From Oryzomonas sp. (lineage in GTDB: Bacteria > Desulfobacterota > Desulfuromonadia > Geobacterales > Pseudopelobacteraceae): DNA of 64,000 nt. Below, piece by piece: positions 23,832-34,417 of this stretch (the first letter of the stretch is position 1; each line of letters begins with the position of its first letter). The notes below the pieces were generated by a model. The model worked only from the letters and a program-made list of their open reading frames with translations. It was not told where the DNA came from and searched no databases. The position numbers and the translations under genes are program-made. The stretch is taken from NCBI GenBank assembly GCA_031292255.1, contig JARLHN010000044.1, forward strand, positions 1 through 64,000. The letters run 5' to 3'.

Positions 23832-24953
23832 ATGAAAAAGCCCCTGCGACACGGCTATACCACCGGCGCCTGCGCCGCTGCGGCGGCAAAGGGCGCAGCC
23901 CTGATGCTCGCCCGCCAGACAGTGGTCTCGGAGGTCGCCATCGAGCTGCCCGCCGGCATCTCCGCCACGTTCCAATTGCACGGACAGCGCTTCACCGCCG
24001 ACGTGGCATCCTGCTTCGTAGTGAAGGATGCAGGGGATGACCCGGATGTGACCAACGGGGCCGAACTGCACGCCATGGTGGAACGAATCCCCCCCATCCC
24101 TTATTCTGCCACGGGGGGAAACACCATCATCATCGAAGGGGGCACCGGCATCGGCAAGGCCACCAAACCGGGCCTGGCCGTTGCGCCGGGCGACTGGGCC
24201 ATCAACCCGGTGCCGCGCCGCATGATCGAGCAAGCCGTCCGCGAAGCGATTCACGATTCACGATTCACGACCCACGTCACCATCAGCATCCCGGACGGCG
24301 AGCTGCGCGCGCAGAAAACCCTCAACGCCCGCCTCGGCATACAGGGGGGCCTTTCGATCCTCGGCACCACGGGCATCGTCCGCCCCCTGTCGGCCAAGGC
24401 CTGGACCGACACCATCGACACCGCCCTGGATGTGGCCCGCGCCTGCGGCTGTGGGAACGTGGTCCTTTCCACCGGTCGCACCAGCGAATTGGCGGCCCAG
24501 CACCACCTCGAACATGCAGCCACCCACCCGGTGACCGGGGAGCGGGTGCTGCTCCCGGACGAGGCTTTTGTCATGATGGGTGACCACGTGGCCCATGCCC
24601 TGCGCTCCTGCGCCCAGAGGAACTTTGTCCAGCCGCTCGTCGCCTGCCAGTTCGCCAAGCTGCTCAAGATCGCATGCGGACACGAGAACACGCATGCCGC
24701 CGCCTCGGAGCTGGACCTGTCCCGCCTTTTGGACTGGGCCGGCGAGGCTGGGCTTCCCGAGGCCGTCACCGCGGCCATCGCCCCGGCCAACACCGCCCGG
24801 GAGATCGTCATCGCCTCCAACTTCGACCCCGGCCTGCTGGATCTGGTCTGCAACCAGGCCGCGATAGCGGCACAACGGCATGTTCCAAACCTGAGACCCA
24901 GGTTCCTGGTGGCCGACTACAATGGAGCCATCGCCTTCCACGGCCCTCAATAA
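23832..24953 (+). CDS. cbiD: Cobalt-precorrin-5B C1-methyltransferase
   Basis: 373 aa. GYTTGACAAAAAKGA at the N-terminus and GTTGIVRPLS, STGRTSE and the MGDHV block identify CbiD, which methylates C-1 during anaerobic corrin ring formation. It starts directly after the cbiC stop. Near 24247-24268 the coding DNA contains three tandem GATTCAC heptamers (encoding IHDSRFTT), whose period is not a multiple of three. Confidence 0.93.
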   Translation: MKKPLRHGYTTGACAAAAAKGAALMLARQTVVSEVAIELPAGISATFQLHGQRFTADVASCFVVKDAGDDPDVTNGAELHAMVERIPPIPYSATGGNTIIIEGGTGIGKATKPGLAVAPGDWAINPVPRRMIEQAVREAIHDSRFTTHVTISIPDGELRAQKTLNARLGIQGGLSILGTTGIVRPLSAKAWTDTIDTALDVARACGCGNVVLSTGRTSELAAQHHLEHAATHPVTGERVLLPDEAFVMMGDHVAHALRSCAQRNFVQPLVACQFAKLLKIACGHENTHAAASELDLSRLLDWAGEAGLPEAVTAAIAPANTAREIVIASNFDPGLLDLVCNQAAIAAQRHVPNLRPRFLVADYNGAIAFHGPQ

Positions 24954-25071
24954 CACTTTTTTCTCCCTTGTCACAAAAAAATATGATACATTTCGGGTTC
25001 TTTACGCCATAAACCTCCGTTGTTGAACATTACTACGGGGAATTTTCAACAGCTTGCAAAGGGAGATCGCC

Positions 25072-25539
25072 ATGCCGCAATTCTTTGAAGGCAACCTCGA
25101 CGCCAAAGGCCTGAAGTTTGGAATCGTTGTCGCCCGTTTCAACAGCTTCATCTCCGAACGCCTGCTGGAAGGGGCCCTGGATTCGCTGATCCGCCACGGC
25201 GCCGTTGACCAGGACATCCACGTAGCCCGCGTGCCGGGCGCCTTCGAGATCCCCTTGGCCGCCAAGAAGCTGGCCCAGACCGGGAAGTACGATGCCGTCA
25301 TCTGCCTGGGTGCGGTGATCCGCGGCGCCACCCCCCATTTCGATTTTGTCTCGGCCGAGGTTTCCAAAGGCGTGGCCATGGTATCCCTGGAGAGCGGTGT
25401 GCCGGTCATCTTCGGCGTCCTGACAACCGACACCATCGAGCAGGCCGTGGAGCGGGCCGGCACCAAGGCCGGCAACAAGGGGTTCGAGGCGGCCGCGGGG
25501 GCCATTGAGACCGCCAATCTGCTGAAGGCCCTGAAATAA
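25072..25539 (+). CDS. ribH: 6,7-dimethyl-8-ribityllumazine synthase
   Basis: 155 aa from the ATG after GGGAG (an upstream TTG adds six residues and is unlikely). [30 protein letters not shown] and the [11 protein letters not shown] block define lumazine synthase, the penultimate step of riboflavin synthesis, assembling as pentamers or 60-mers. The stop TAA overlaps the next ATG by one base, so it is coupled to nusB, the usual partner. Confidence 0.95.
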   Translation: MPQFFEGNLDAKGLKFGIVVARFNSFISERLLEGALDSLIRHGAVDQDIHVARVPGAFEIPLAAKKLAQTGKYDAVICLGAVIRGATPHFDFVSAEVSKGVAMVSLESGVPVIFGVLTTDTIEQAVERAGTKAGNKGFEAAAGAIETANLLKALK

Positions 25540-25970
25540 TGGGCCTGCGACGGGAAGCACGCGAACTGGCGCTGCAGATACTCTATGCCCTGGACGCCAA
25601 CCCGGCCACCGGTCTGCGCGAAACCCTGCAAACTTTCCGCGAGGAGCAGAGTGACATCCCGGCCACAATCAGGGAGTTTGCCGAGGGGCTGGTGTTGGGT
25701 GTACAGGAGCACCGCGAGGCCATAGACACGGCCATCAAGGCCCGCTCCAGGAACTGGACCCTGGCCCGAATGCCGCGGGTGGACCTGAACGTCATGCGCC
25801 TGGCATCCTTCGAGTTGATGTTCAGGAACGACATCCCCAAGAAGGTCACCATCAACGAGGCCATCGAGATCGCCCGCCGTTTCGGCGACAAGGATTCTCC
25901 GGCCTTCGTGAACGGCATCCTGGACGAGATCGAGGCATGCGCCAAAGCCGAGGAGCCGGCGGAAGACTGA
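25539..25970 (+). CDS. nusB: Transcription antitermination factor NusB
   Basis: 143 aa, all-helical Nus[17 protein letters not shown] at the N-terminus and [34 protein letters not shown].. block. It binds boxA RNA with S10 in rRNA antitermination. Coupled to ribH; followed by a family A repeat before hom. Confidence 0.95.
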   Translation: MGLRREARELALQILYALDANPATGLRETLQTFREEQSDIPATIREFAEGLVLGVQEHREAIDTAIKARSRNWTLARMPRVDLNVMRLASFELMFRNDIPKKVTINEAIEIARRFGDKDSPAFVNGILDEIEACAKAEEPAED

Positions 25971-25979
25971 AAACACAAT

Positions 25980-26084
25980 CTGCCACGGAGACACAGGGAA
26001 AATCAAAGACAGAATTTTGATAATTACTCCTGGTAAAATATGTAGCGTCTTGACGTTCTCCGTGTCTCCGTGTCTCCGTGGCAG
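25980..26084. repeat. Dispersed repeat, family A, perfect terminal inverted repeat
   Basis: Ends CTGCCACGGAGACAC and GTGTCTCCGTGGCAG are an exact 15-bp inverted pair; the right end has an extra GTGTCTCC unit. About 105 bp lie between nusB and hom. In RNA it would form a long hairpin. Confidence 0.85.
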
Positions 26085-26110
26085 AATTGTTTTAATGCGA
26101 GGTAACTTCA

Positions 26111-27427
26111 ATGAGCGATATAAAGGTAGGTCTGATAGGATACGGCAATATCGGGGCCGGGGTGGTCAAGCTGCTCCAGCAGAACGCAGACGTCATCCGC
26201 AGCAAGGTCGGAGCCGGCATCGTGCTGAAAAGGATCGCGGACCTGGACATCACCAGCGACCGGGGTGTCACGGTCGATCCCGCTTGCCTGACCACCGACG
26301 TCAACGCCATCCTTGACGACCCCGAGATCTCGGTGGTGATCGAACTGGTGGGAGGATACGAGCCGGCAAAGACTTTTGTGCTCAGGGCCATCGAGAAGGG
26401 GAAACACATCGTCACCGCCAACAAGGCACTTCTGGCCCTGCATGGCGCCGAGATTTTCTCCGCTGCGGCCCGCAAAGGGGTCGAGGTGCAGTTCGAGGCC
26501 TCGGTGGGGGGCGGCATCCCTGTGCTGACCTCCATCAAAGGGAACCTGGCCGCCAACCGCATCGGCTCCGTGTTCGGCATAATGAACGGCACCTGCAACT
26601 ACATCCTGACCCGCATGACCCAGGAGGGGGCGGATTTCGCCGACGTACTCGCAGATGCGCAGCAGTTGGGCTACGCCGAGCCCGACCCGACCTTCGACAT
26701 CGAAGGGGTGGATACGGCCCACAAGCTGGCGATACTGGTTTCCCTCTGCTTCGGCACGCGCATCGACTTCAACAGTATCTACACCGAGGGGATCTCCCGC
26801 ATCAGCGGTCTGGACGTCAAGTTCGCCAGCGAGTTCGGCTACCGTATCAAGCTTCTGGCAATCGGCAAGCTGACCGACGGCCAGGTGGAGGCACGGGTTC
26901 ACCCCACCATGATCCCGCTTCACAACCCGCTGGCCGAGGTAAACGGCGTGTTCAACGCCATCCGCCTGAGCGGCGACTTCATCGGTCCGGTAATGTTCTA
27001 CGGCCGGGGCGCCGGCCAGAACCCCACCGCCAGCGCCATCGTGGGCGATCTGATCGGGCTCTCCCGCAGCATGATGGCCGGCGCCGGGCGTAGGATGGCG
27101 CCGCTCGGCTTCATGGACGACCAGGTGGCCACGCTTCCGCTCAAACCCATGTCCGAGATCAGCAGCAAATACATGCTCCGGTTCAGTGCCCTGGACAAAC
27201 CGGGCGTGCTGGCCGCCATCGCCGGCTCCCTCGGCAATCACGGCATCAGCATCGAATCCATGGTCCAGACCTCGCACCAGGCCGACGACTCGGCGCCGGT
27301 GCCGATCGTAATCATGACCCACGAGGCCCGGGAAGGGGCCGTGCAGAATGCCCTTGCGGAGATCGACCGTTTCGACGTCATCAGCCAGAAGACCGGCTTC
27401 ATCCGTATCGAGGACAATCTGGAGTGA
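26111..27427 (+). CDS. hom: Homoserine dehydrogenase
   Basis: 438 aa: N-terminal Rossmann GYGNIGAGVVKLL, catalytic part with GGGIPVLTSIKG, YAEPDPTFDIEGVDTAHK, and a C-terminal ACT domain (about 350-430, KPGVLAAIAGSLGNHGISI) for feedback control. Reduces aspartate semialdehyde to homoserine for threonine/methionine synthesis. GAGG site upstream. Not fused to aspartokinase. Confidence 0.96.
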   Translation: MSDIKVGLIGYGNIGAGVVKLLQQNADVIRSKVGAGIVLKRIADLDITSDRGVTVDPACLTTDVNAILDDPEISVVIELVGGYEPAKTFVLRAIEKGKHIVTANKALLALHGAEIFSAAARKGVEVQFEASVGGGIPVLTSIKGNLAANRIGSVFGIMNGTCNYILTRMTQEGADFADVLADAQQLGYAEPDPTFDIEGVDTAHKLAILVSLCFGTRIDFNSIYTEGISRISGLDVKFASEFGYRIKLLAIGKLTDGQVEARVHPTMIPLHNPLAEVNGVFNAIRLSGDFIGPVMFYGRGAGQNPTASAIVGDLIGLSRSMMAGAGRRMAPLGFMDDQVATLPLKPMSEISSKYMLRFSALDKPGVLAAIAGSLGNHGISIESMVQTSHQADDSAPVPIVIMTHEAREGAVQNALAEIDRFDVISQKTGFIRIEDNLE

Positions 27428-27450
27428 GGGCTTAAAAACAAACTGACAAT

Positions 27451-27541
27451 CTGCCGCGGAGACACGGAGAATGTCGAAGGCAGAACCTGATTTAATAGAG
27501 GAGAACAATAGTTCCCCGGTGTCTCTGTGTCTCCGGGGCAG
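27451..27541. repeat. Dispersed repeat, family A, between hom and trpB2
   Basis: CTGCCGCGGAGACACGGAGA at the left and GTCTCTGTGTCTCCGGGGCAG at the right; a 91-bp near-palindrome. The same end sequences bracket the nusB-hom gap. Confidence 0.85.
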
Positions 27542-27583
27542 ATGTTATCTTTTAAGGTTAGACTTCAATTCAGGAGCGGCCAC

Positions 27584-28939
27584 ATGAATACCAAGATTCT
27601 CCTCAGCGAAGACCAGATCCCCCGGCAGTGGTACAACATCATTCCCGACATGCCGGGCCCCCTGGCGCCGGTCATCAACCCCCAGACACTCAAACCGATC
27701 ACTCCGGACGATATGCTGGCCATTTTCCCCATGGCGCTGATTGAACAGGAGATGTCACCCAACCGCTGGATCGACATCCCGGACGAGGTCCGGGAGATCT
27801 ACAAGCTCTGGAGGCCATCGCCGCTCTTTCGCGCCCATCGCCTGGAAAAGGCGCTCGGCACCCCGGCCAAGATCTACTACAAGTTCGAAGGGGTCTCGCC
27901 GGCCGGCTCCCACAAGCCCAACTCGGCCATCCCCCAAGCGTGGTACAACAAGCAGGCCGGCATCCGCCGCCTGGCCACCGAGACCGGCGCCGGCCAATGG
28001 GGCAGTTCCCTGGCCCTGGCCTGCTCCATGTTCGGCCTTGAGTGCACGGTGTACATGGTCAAAATTTCCTGCACCCAAAAGCCTTACCGCAAGAGCATGA
28101 TGCAGTTATGGGGCGCCCAGGTCATTCCCTCCCCCTCCGAATTCACCAATGCGGGGCGTTCGATCCTGGCCCATGATCCGGAATGCCAAGGCTCCTTGGG
28201 GATCGCCATCTCCGAGGCGGTAGAGGACGCCGCCACCCATATCGACACCAACTATGCCCTGGGGAGCGTGCTCAACCATGTTTGCCTGCACCAGACCGTG
28301 ATCGGCCAGGAGGCACGGGAGCAAATGAAGGTCGCCGGCGACTACCCGGACGTGGTCATCGCCTGCTGCGGAGGCGGCTCCAACTTCGCCGGGCTGGCCT
28401 TTCCCTTCATCGCCGACCGGGCCGCCGGCAAGAACGTGCGCTGCCTGGCCGTGGAACCGGCCTCCTGCCCGACCCTGACCAAGGGGATCTATGCCTACGA
28501 CTACGGGGATACCGCCAAAATGGCGCCCATTTCCATGATGTATACCCTTGGGCACGACTTCATGCCGCCCGGCATCCATGCCGGCGGGTTGCGCTACCAC
28601 GGCGAGTCCCCCCTGGTATCCCAGTTGCATCACGCCGGACAGATCGAGGCCAAGGCCTACAAACAGAACGCCTGTTTCGAAGGTGCACTGCTCTTCGCCC
28701 GCAGCGAGGGGATCATCCCGGCTCCCGAATCGTCCCACGCCGTGCGGGCCGCCATCGACGAAGCGGTGTTGGCCAAGGAAGAGGGGAAGGAAAAAACCAT
28801 CCTGTTCGGCCTGTCGGGCCACGGCCAACTGGATATGGGTGCCTACGACGCCTACCTCTCCGGCAGCCTGGAGGACTACGAGTATCCGGAGCAGAAGATC
28901 CGCGAGGCGTTGGAACGGCTGCCGCAGGTGGATCTGTAA
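27584..28939 (+). CDS. trpB2: TrpB-like protein TrpB2 (tryptophan synthase beta-like)
   Basis: 451 aa from ATG at 27584 (CAGGAG 8 nt upstream). PLP-dependent fold type [10 protein letters not shown] with the PLP Lys, [10 protein letters not shown] phosphate-binding loop, and [13 protein letters not shown]. The longer N-terminus ([15 protein letters not shown]) and length separate it from TrpB1. TrpB2 makes tryptophan from indole and serine without binding TrpA; it may salvage indole. A standard TrpB is encoded 2.5 kb downstream. Confidence 0.93.
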   Translation: MNTKILLSEDQIPRQWYNIIPDMPGPLAPVINPQTLKPITPDDMLAIFPMALIEQEMSPNRWIDIPDEVREIYKLWRPSPLFRAHRLEKALGTPAKIYYKFEGVSPAGSHKPNSAIPQAWYNKQAGIRRLATETGAGQWGSSLALACSMFGLECTVYMVKISCTQKPYRKSMMQLWGAQVIPSPSEFTNAGRSILAHDPECQGSLGIAISEAVEDAATHIDTNYALGSVLNHVCLHQTVIGQEAREQMKVAGDYPDVVIACCGGGSNFAGLAFPFIADRAAGKNVRCLAVEPASCPTLTKGIYAYDYGDTAKMAPISMMYTLGHDFMPPGIHAGGLRYHGESPLVSQLHHAGQIEAKAYKQNACFEGALLFARSEGIIPAPESSHAVRAAIDEAVLAKEEGKEKTILFGLSGHGQLDMGAYDAYLSGSLEDYEYPEQKIREALERLPQVDL

Positions 28940-28954
28940 TACGAAAACAGGCAG

Positions 28955-29030
28955 TCTGCCACAGAGACACGGAGAACGTCACAGACAAGGATATCAAATA
29001 GTTCCTTCCCCCAGCGGGGGGAGGGTACTT
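28955..29030. repeat. Half family A repeat with GC-rich module
   Basis: CTGCCACAGAGACACGGAGAACGTCACAGACAAGG, then TTCCTTCCCCCAGCGGGGGGAGGG; no right arm. Fills the junction between trpB2 and trpF. Confidence 0.65.
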
Positions 29031-29053
29031 TAAGACTCAGAGGCAAAACGCAT

Positions 29054-29710
29054 ATGATAAAAGTCAAGATCTGCGGCATAACCAATCTTGAGGATGCCCT
29101 GACGGCCGTTGACGCCGGAGCCGATGCCCTGGGTTTTGTCTTTCACCCCAAATCCCCCCGGCACGTGTTCCCCGAACAGGCCGCCGCCATCATCCGCCAT
29201 CTGCCTCCCTTCGTTCAGGCCGTCGGCCTGTTCGTCGATGAGCCCTTGGATATGGTTAACGCCACCGCCGACCAGTGCGGACTCGACCTGGTCCAGCTTC
29301 ACGGCGTGGAAAAACCTGGGTACTGCGACTCGGTCAGGCGCCGCGTCGTCAAGACCTTTCGCGTGAAGGACATCACTTCCCTTGAACCGATGCGGGATTA
29401 CCGGGTTGCCGCGTTTCTGCTCGATGCCTGGTCGCCGGCGGCCCACGGCGGTACCGGGCAGACGTTCAACTGGGAGATTGCCGCCTGCGCGGCACAGTCC
29501 AACCGCATCATCCTGGCCGGCGGACTGACGCCGGGGAACGTGGCGGAAGCTGTCCGCAAGGTGCGCCCCTATAGCGTGGACGTTTCCAGCGGCGTGGAAT
29601 CCGGTCCGGGAAAGAAGGACAGCCGCAAAATCGTTGATTTCATCTCCAACGCCAAAAACGCTCTAGATCGTTTGGTTGCACCGGCAAACCAGGATATCTC
29701 TCACCATTAG
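29054..29710 (+). CDS. trpF: Phosphoribosylanthranilate isomerase
   Basis: 218 aa, (beta-alpha)8 barrel. KICGITNLEDA with the catalytic Cys, GADALGFVFHPKSPR, LVQLHG, the catalytic Asp in LLDAWSP, and GGLTPGNV...DVSSGVESGPGKKD are diagnostic. Amadori rearrangement in tryptophan synthesis. A membrane-protein gene follows 11 bp later, then trpB. Confidence 0.95.
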   Translation: MIKVKICGITNLEDALTAVDAGADALGFVFHPKSPRHVFPEQAAAIIRHLPPFVQAVGLFVDEPLDMVNATADQCGLDLVQLHGVEKPGYCDSVRRRVVKTFRVKDITSLEPMRDYRVAAFLLDAWSPAAHGGTGQTFNWEIAACAAQSNRIILAGGLTPGNVAEAVRKVRPYSVDVSSGVESGPGKKDSRKIVDFISNAKNALDRLVAPANQDISHH

Positions 29711-29721
29711 GGTAGCCCCCC

Positions 29722-31428
29722 ATGCAACAGCAGACCAAACAAACTGATTCATTCTCCCGTGCCATGGAGTGGCTCCCCCTGCTCCCCCTGATCCTGTCGA
29801 GCCTCGTCATGTGGAGATTCCATCATCCGCTCGGCGTCTCGGCAGACGGACACACCTACCTCCAGATCGCCCGGAACATCCAGATGGGGATCGGCCTCGG
29901 ATGGCAGGCCCTCTGGGCGACGCCGCTCCCACCCATCATCATAGCCGGGGTGGACAGCGTTCTGGGGATACACGACCTCCTGCGAACGACCGGGCTCATC
30001 GCTCCGGTCATGGGCGTGTTGCTTACCGCCTCGGTATACTTTCTTGCCGACGGGCTCCTGGGTCGCAGAATAGCTCTGACGGCCGCCCTGGTTACCGCCG
30101 TGACCCCCCATTTCCTGTGGATCACATTCTCTACTGAACCGGAGATCTATTATACGGTATTCCTCGTCACGGCCCTGGGACTGCTCTGCCGCGCTGTCGT
30201 GCGCAATTCGCCGCTCTATGCCTGCGGTGCGGGCTGTGCGTTCTGTTGTGCCTATATGAGCCGTTCGGAAGGGTTCCTGATCATGGTCCTCACCGCCATG
30301 GCGCTCCTCATCTCCCAGGGGAGGCAGGTATTTCGTACGTTCATGCCCCGCATCATCGCAACCACGATCATGGTGTTTTTTCTCGCCGCTTCGCCGTATC
30401 TGCTGTTTCTCAAGCACAACTACGGCACATTCGTCATCAGCCCCAAGGCTACCTATGTTCTGATCTGGATGAAGTCGAGGGTATACCACGACAACGACAA
30501 GGGCGAACAGGGCAATGACGATCTTTGGGGACTCACGCACGAGGGGAAGCTCAAATGGCAGGTACCGTCGGGTATCGGAGACCTGGCGGCCTATCTCCTC
30601 GTGGATCCCGCAAAAAGTGCCCGGGTCTATTGCCACAACCTTGCGATGGAGTTGCCCGGCAGGATTCCGAACAACAGCGGCGCCCTGCATTTTCCCAACG
30701 TTTTCCCCGTGTATCTGTCGCTTTTGGCGTTCATCTCGCTTTTCGTCCCCTGGGGGGATGCCTCGGCCAAGAAAAAGATCACCGTTACGGCCCCGTTTCT
30801 CATTCTACTGATCTTGCCGGTATTCACCGAGGGGTGGTGGAAATACCTCGTGCCCTATGCACCGCTTCTCGTTATCCTGGCCTCGGCAGGAATGGTGTTT
30901 GCGGTGGATGCATTGGACCGTAAACTGTTTCGGGGCGACCGACGTATCGGCACCTTTGTGATCGTATTGTGTACGCTCAGCATCATGACCTATTATCTGG
31001 ACCGGTACGGCGACGGGCTCATAGCGAAACTCATTGTTCCGAAATCGGGAACAACGGGCAAACCGGCCGTGCCTGAGGACGCAAGCCGCAACATCAGGCT
31101 CAATTATGCCGAAGATGCCCGCAAGTCGGGCCAATGGGCCGCCGCACACTATGGTGCCGGGAAAAACTACATGGTTCCATGGAACAAGATGATCTATTAT
31201 CTGGATGGTTTTTGGACCGCCCTGCCGGTAGCCACCCCTCAAGAGACCTATGCCTACGCCATCCGCAACCACGTAGACCTGCTGGTATTCGAGGTCAGGG
31301 AACCGGAGATTCCCGACATGGAACTGATTTCGGCCGCTCCGGGCTTTTCCCTTGATTACATCTACCATTCCGACAGCTCTCCGTATCGGGTGGCCTTTTA
31401 TCGACCCATTACCCATTTAACGTACTGA
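29722..31428 (+). CDS. GT39/ArnT-like polytopic membrane glycosyltransferase, predicted
   Basis: 568 aa with about ten transmembrane segments in the first 400 residues and a soluble C-terminal domain. After the first TM comes [17 protein letters not shown], the acidic first-loop motif of GT-C fold transferases that use polyprenyl-phosphate sugars (Asp in DGHTY), and later a second acidic TEPEIYY motif. So a lipid-linked sugar donor and periplasmic-facing active site are likely; acceptor unknown. It is embedded between trpF and trpB with 11-bp spacings, an unusual place for such a gene. Confidence 0.75.
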   Translation: MQQQTKQTDSFSRAMEWLPLLPLILSSLVMWRFHHPLGVSADGHTYLQIARNIQMGIGLGWQALWATPLPPIIIAGVDSVLGIHDLLRTTGLIAPVMGVLLTASVYFLADGLLGRRIALTAALVTAVTPHFLWITFSTEPEIYYTVFLVTALGLLCRAVVRNSPLYACGAGCAFCCAYMSRSEGFLIMVLTAMALLISQGRQVFRTFMPRIIATTIMVFFLAASPYLLFLKHNYGTFVISPKATYVLIWMKSRVYHDNDKGEQGNDDLWGLTHEGKLKWQVPSGIGDLAAYLLVDPAKSARVYCHNLAMELPGRIPNNSGALHFPNVFPVYLSLLAFISLFVPWGDASAKKKITVTAPFLILLILPVFTEGWWKYLVPYAPLLVILASAGMVFAVDALDRKLFRGDRRIGTFVIVLCTLSIMTYYLDRYGDGLIAKLIVPKSGTTGKPAVPEDASRNIRLNYAEDARKSGQWAAAHYGAGKNYMVPWNKMIYYLDGFWTALPVATPQETYAYAIRNHVDLLVFEVREPEIPDMELISAAPGFSLDYIYHSDSSPYRVAFYRPITHLTY

Positions 31429-31439
31429 CAGGTGGCACT

Positions 31440-32630
31440 ATGAAACTACCCGATAAACATGGACACTTTGGCGCATTCGGCGGACGCTACGTCCCCGAGA
31501 CACTCATGCCGGCACTCCTTGAGCTGGAAAAGGCCTACGAGAACTACCGTCACGACCGGGAGTTCAAGCAAGAGTTTGAATACTACCTGCGCCAGTACGT
31601 GGGCCGTCCCAATCCGCTCTATTATGCCGAGAAACTGACCAAAAAGCTGGGTGGCGCCAAAATATACCTCAAGCGCGAAGACCTGAACCATACCGGCGCC
31701 CACAAGGTGAACAACACCATCGGCCAGGGGCTTCTGGCCAAACGGATGGGCAAGAAACGGGTCATCGCCGAGACCGGGGCGGGACAGCACGGTGTGGCCA
31801 CCGCCACCATCGCCGCACTGTTCGGGATGGAGTGCGAGGTGTTCATGGGCGAGGAGGACACCCGACGCCAAGCCATGAACGTCTTCCGCATGCGGCTTCT
31901 GGGGGCAACGGTCACGCCGGTCACCGCCGGCACGGCGACCCTCAAGGACGCCATGAACGAGGCCATGCGCAACTGGGTTACCACCATCGGGAACACCTTC
32001 TACGTCATCGGCACCGTGGCCGGGCCCCACCCCTACCCCATGATGGTGCGTGACTTCCAGTCGGTCATCGGCAACGAGGTCAGGAAGCAGCACCAGAAAG
32101 CCGAAGGGCGCCTGCCCGACTACCTGGTTGCCTGCGTCGGCGGCGGCAGCAACGCCCTGGGCCTGTTCTACCCCTTCCTGAAGCACCACAAGGTCAAGAT
32201 GATCGGGGTCGAGGCGGCAGGCTACGGCATAGAGAGCGGCAAGCACTCAGCCGCCCTCTGCGCCGGTTCGCCCGGCATCCTGCACGGCAACAAGACCTAC
32301 CTGCTCCAGGATGAGCACGGTCAGATCACCCCGGCCCATTCGATCTCGGCCGGCCTTGACTATCCCGGCGTGGGTCCCGAGCATTCCTGGCTGAAAGAGA
32401 CCCTGCGGGCCGAATACGTCTCCATCACCGACGACGAGGCCCTGGAAGGGTTCAGCGTGCTGACCAGGGAGGAGGGGATCATGCCGGCCCTGGAGTCTTC
32501 TCATGCCATCGCCTATATCCTGAAGCTGGCCCCAAGCCTGGCCAAGGACAAGTCCATCGTGGTCTGCCTGTCGGGTCGGGGAGACAAGGATATCCATACC
32601 GTTGCCGACGCCATGGGGATCGAATTTTAA
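31440..32630 (+). CDS. trpB: Tryptophan synthase beta subunit
   Basis: 396 aa. PLP Lys in [27 protein letters not shown] and [12 protein letters not shown] identify the canonical TrpB1. It condenses indole with serine in complex with TrpA. No trpA follows; an intrinsic terminator begins 30 bp after the stop. ACAGGTGG ribosome site. Confidence 0.96.
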   Translation: MKLPDKHGHFGAFGGRYVPETLMPALLELEKAYENYRHDREFKQEFEYYLRQYVGRPNPLYYAEKLTKKLGGAKIYLKREDLNHTGAHKVNNTIGQGLLAKRMGKKRVIAETGAGQHGVATATIAALFGMECEVFMGEEDTRRQAMNVFRMRLLGATVTPVTAGTATLKDAMNEAMRNWVTTIGNTFYVIGTVAGPHPYPMMVRDFQSVIGNEVRKQHQKAEGRLPDYLVACVGGGSNALGLFYPFLKHHKVKMIGVEAAGYGIESGKHSAALCAGSPGILHGNKTYLLQDEHGQITPAHSISAGLDYPGVGPEHSWLKETLRAEYVSITDDEALEGFSVLTREEGIMPALESSHAIAYILKLAPSLAKDKSIVVCLSGRGDKDIHTVADAMGIEF

Positions 32631-32659
32631 ATCTCGTTTTAATATTTTAAACTTTACTA

Positions 32660-32686
32660 AAAGCCTGACCGTTCAGGCTTTTTTTG
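32660..32686 (+). terminator. Rho-independent terminator after trpB
   Basis: AAAGCCTGA-CCGT-TCAGGCTTT followed by TTTT. A strong 9-bp stem that ends the hom-trp transcript before pta. Confidence 0.92.
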
Positions 32687-32755
32687 TTTGACCGCTACCA
32701 CGGTTTCAACTATACATATACCACTGTTCTATTAACCACAAGGAGGTTACTACTC

Positions 32756-33760
32756 ATGCATCTTGTTGACCAGATCAAGGAGAAGGCACGGAAGAACCGG
32801 CAGACCGTGGTCCTGCCGGAGAGCTACGATGAGCGGATGCTGTTCGCTGCCGAGAAGATCGTGAAGGAGGAGCTGGCACGGATCGTCATCCTGGGCGATC
32901 CGTCCAAGATCCGGGCCGAAGCCGCCGCCAAGGGAGTGAACCTGACAGGGGTGGAGCTGCTCAACCCGGCCGACTCCCCCAAGCTGGAACAGTATGTGGC
33001 CGATTTCGTCGAGCTGCGCAAGGCCAAGGGAATGACCCCCGAAGAGGCCCGCGCCCTCTTAACCGCGCCGGACAACCTGTACTACGCAGGCATGATGGTG
33101 CGTAACGGCGACGCCGGAGGCCAGGTTGCCGGCGCCACCGGCACCACCGGCAACGTTCTTAAAGCCGCCTTCCAGACCGTCGGTCCGGCCAAGGGGATCA
33201 AGACCGTCTCCTCCTTCTTCCTGATGATCACCAAGACAGCCGGCTTCGGCGAGAACGGCATCATCCTGTTCGCCGACTGCGCCGTCAACCCCAATCCGGA
33301 CGCCCAGGCCCTGGCCGAGATCGCGGTTGCCACGGCCGGCAATTGCAAGGCCTTTCTGGACGTGGATGCCCGCGTGGCCCTTCTCTCTTTCTCTACCAAG
33401 GGGAGCGCCAGCCACCCTGACTGCGACAAGGTGCTCAAGGCCCTGGAGATCGCCCGGCAGATCAAGCCGGACATGCAGATCGACGGCGAACTCCAGGCCG
33501 ACGCCGCCCTGCTCCCCAAGGTCGGCGAGAAAAAGGCCCCCGGCAGCTCCGTTGCCGGCAAGGCCAATGTGCTGGTCTTCCCGGATCTGGACGCGGGCAA
33601 CATCGCCTACAAGCTGGTGGAGCGGGTGGCCGGCGCCGAGGCGGTCGGGCCGATCATCCAGGGCCTGGCCAAGCCGGTCAACGATCTATCCCGCGGCTGC
33701 TCCGTGGATGATATCGTCAACGTCAGCGCCATCACGGCTGTTCAGGCGGCCCAGGCATAG
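32756..33760 (+). CDS. pta: Phosphate acetyltransferase
   Basis: 334 aa from ATG at 32756 with an ideal AAGGAGG site; the open frame upstream overlaps the terminator and is not used. Single PTA_PTB domain: [44 protein letters not shown] and [15 protein letters not shown]. Interconverts acetyl-CoA and acetyl phosphate. The short form lacks the regulatory N-terminal domains of the E. coli enzyme. ackA is not adjacent. Confidence 0.96.
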   Translation: MHLVDQIKEKARKNRQTVVLPESYDERMLFAAEKIVKEELARIVILGDPSKIRAEAAAKGVNLTGVELLNPADSPKLEQYVADFVELRKAKGMTPEEARALLTAPDNLYYAGMMVRNGDAGGQVAGATGTTGNVLKAAFQTVGPAKGIKTVSSFFLMITKTAGFGENGIILFADCAVNPNPDAQALAEIAVATAGNCKAFLDVDARVALLSFSTKGSASHPDCDKVLKALEIARQIKPDMQIDGELQADAALLPKVGEKKAPGSSVAGKANVLVFPDLDAGNIAYKLVERVAGAEAVGPIIQGLAKPVNDLSRGCSVDDIVNVSAITAVQAAQA

Positions 33761-33780
33761 CTCCAGGAACACTTGAAATC

Positions 33781-33819
33781 GGGTCCTTCCCCCTCACTTG
33801 ACGGGAGGGAGAAGGACCC
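33781..33819. terminator. Strong hairpin after pta
   Basis: GGGTCCTTCCCCCTC, short loop, GAGGGAGAAGGACCC with one mismatch, 20 bp after the pta stop; no T-run. Continues into CTCTGGTGCCTGAAGGGA, a variant of the GGTCCCAGAGGG module. The remaining bases to 34071 hold no supported gene. Confidence 0.55.
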
Positions 33820-34071
33820 TCTGGTGCCTGAAGGGACTTCCCGAAACAGGTAATGTTGCAAATTGCCGGTGCCCCAACCATTGCCCCCTTGAAAGTCTCT
33901 ACCAAAATGTACTAGTTATCCTCTGTAATGATACATCAGCCGACTAAGCAAACAAGTCTTTGTAAAAATTGAGTTTTCCATGGGCCCACCTGTGGGACGC
34001 CCCCTGTTCGCATGATGATGTTTTGACCTGCCCCCAATCCCTGTTAAAATTTCCTTGAAAGGAAGATCTCA

Positions 34072-34371
34072 ATGCGAAAAAACGGGATCATTGTATTACT
34101 GTTCATGACGCTGACGGCCGTCCCCTGCCGCGCGGATACCTCCCCCAAGGAAGACGGCAGGGATATCGGCCAGGGACTGAAAAAATTCGGCAAGGAGACC
34201 GGAAAGACATTTAAAGAGGGGGGCAAGGAGTTCAGCCAGGGCTTCAAGAAACTCGGCAAGGAATCGGGCCAGACCACAAAGAAGGCGGGGAGATCCATGG
34301 GAGAGTGGTTCAGGGACATGGGACATTCCATCAAGCGGTTTTTCAGCGGCAGATCCGACGCCACGAAGTAG
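34072..34371 (+). CDS. Small secreted protein with 11-residue amphipathic repeats
   Basis: 99 aa. Signal peptide MRKNGIIVLLFMTLTAVPCR-A, then repeated units of the form G-x-x-[FL]-G-K-E-[TS]-G-[KQ]-T (GLKKFGKETGKTFKEGGK, then GFKKLGKESGQTTKKAG), ending with WFRDMGHSIKRFFSG. The 11-residue period, high Lys/Gly and lack of Cys resemble LEA-like or membrane-surface helices. The Cys in VPC-R is near the cleavage site but does not make a convincing lipobox. AAAGGAAG ribosome site. Unknown function. Confidence 0.75.
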   Translation: MRKNGIIVLLFMTLTAVPCRADTSPKEDGRDIGQGLKKFGKETGKTFKEGGKEFSQGFKKLGKESGQTTKKAGRSMGEWFRDMGHSIKRFFSGRSDATK

Positions 34372-34417
34372 CTTTCCAGACATTGAACGCAAAATATTCT
34401 GGCACACCGAAAAATCC

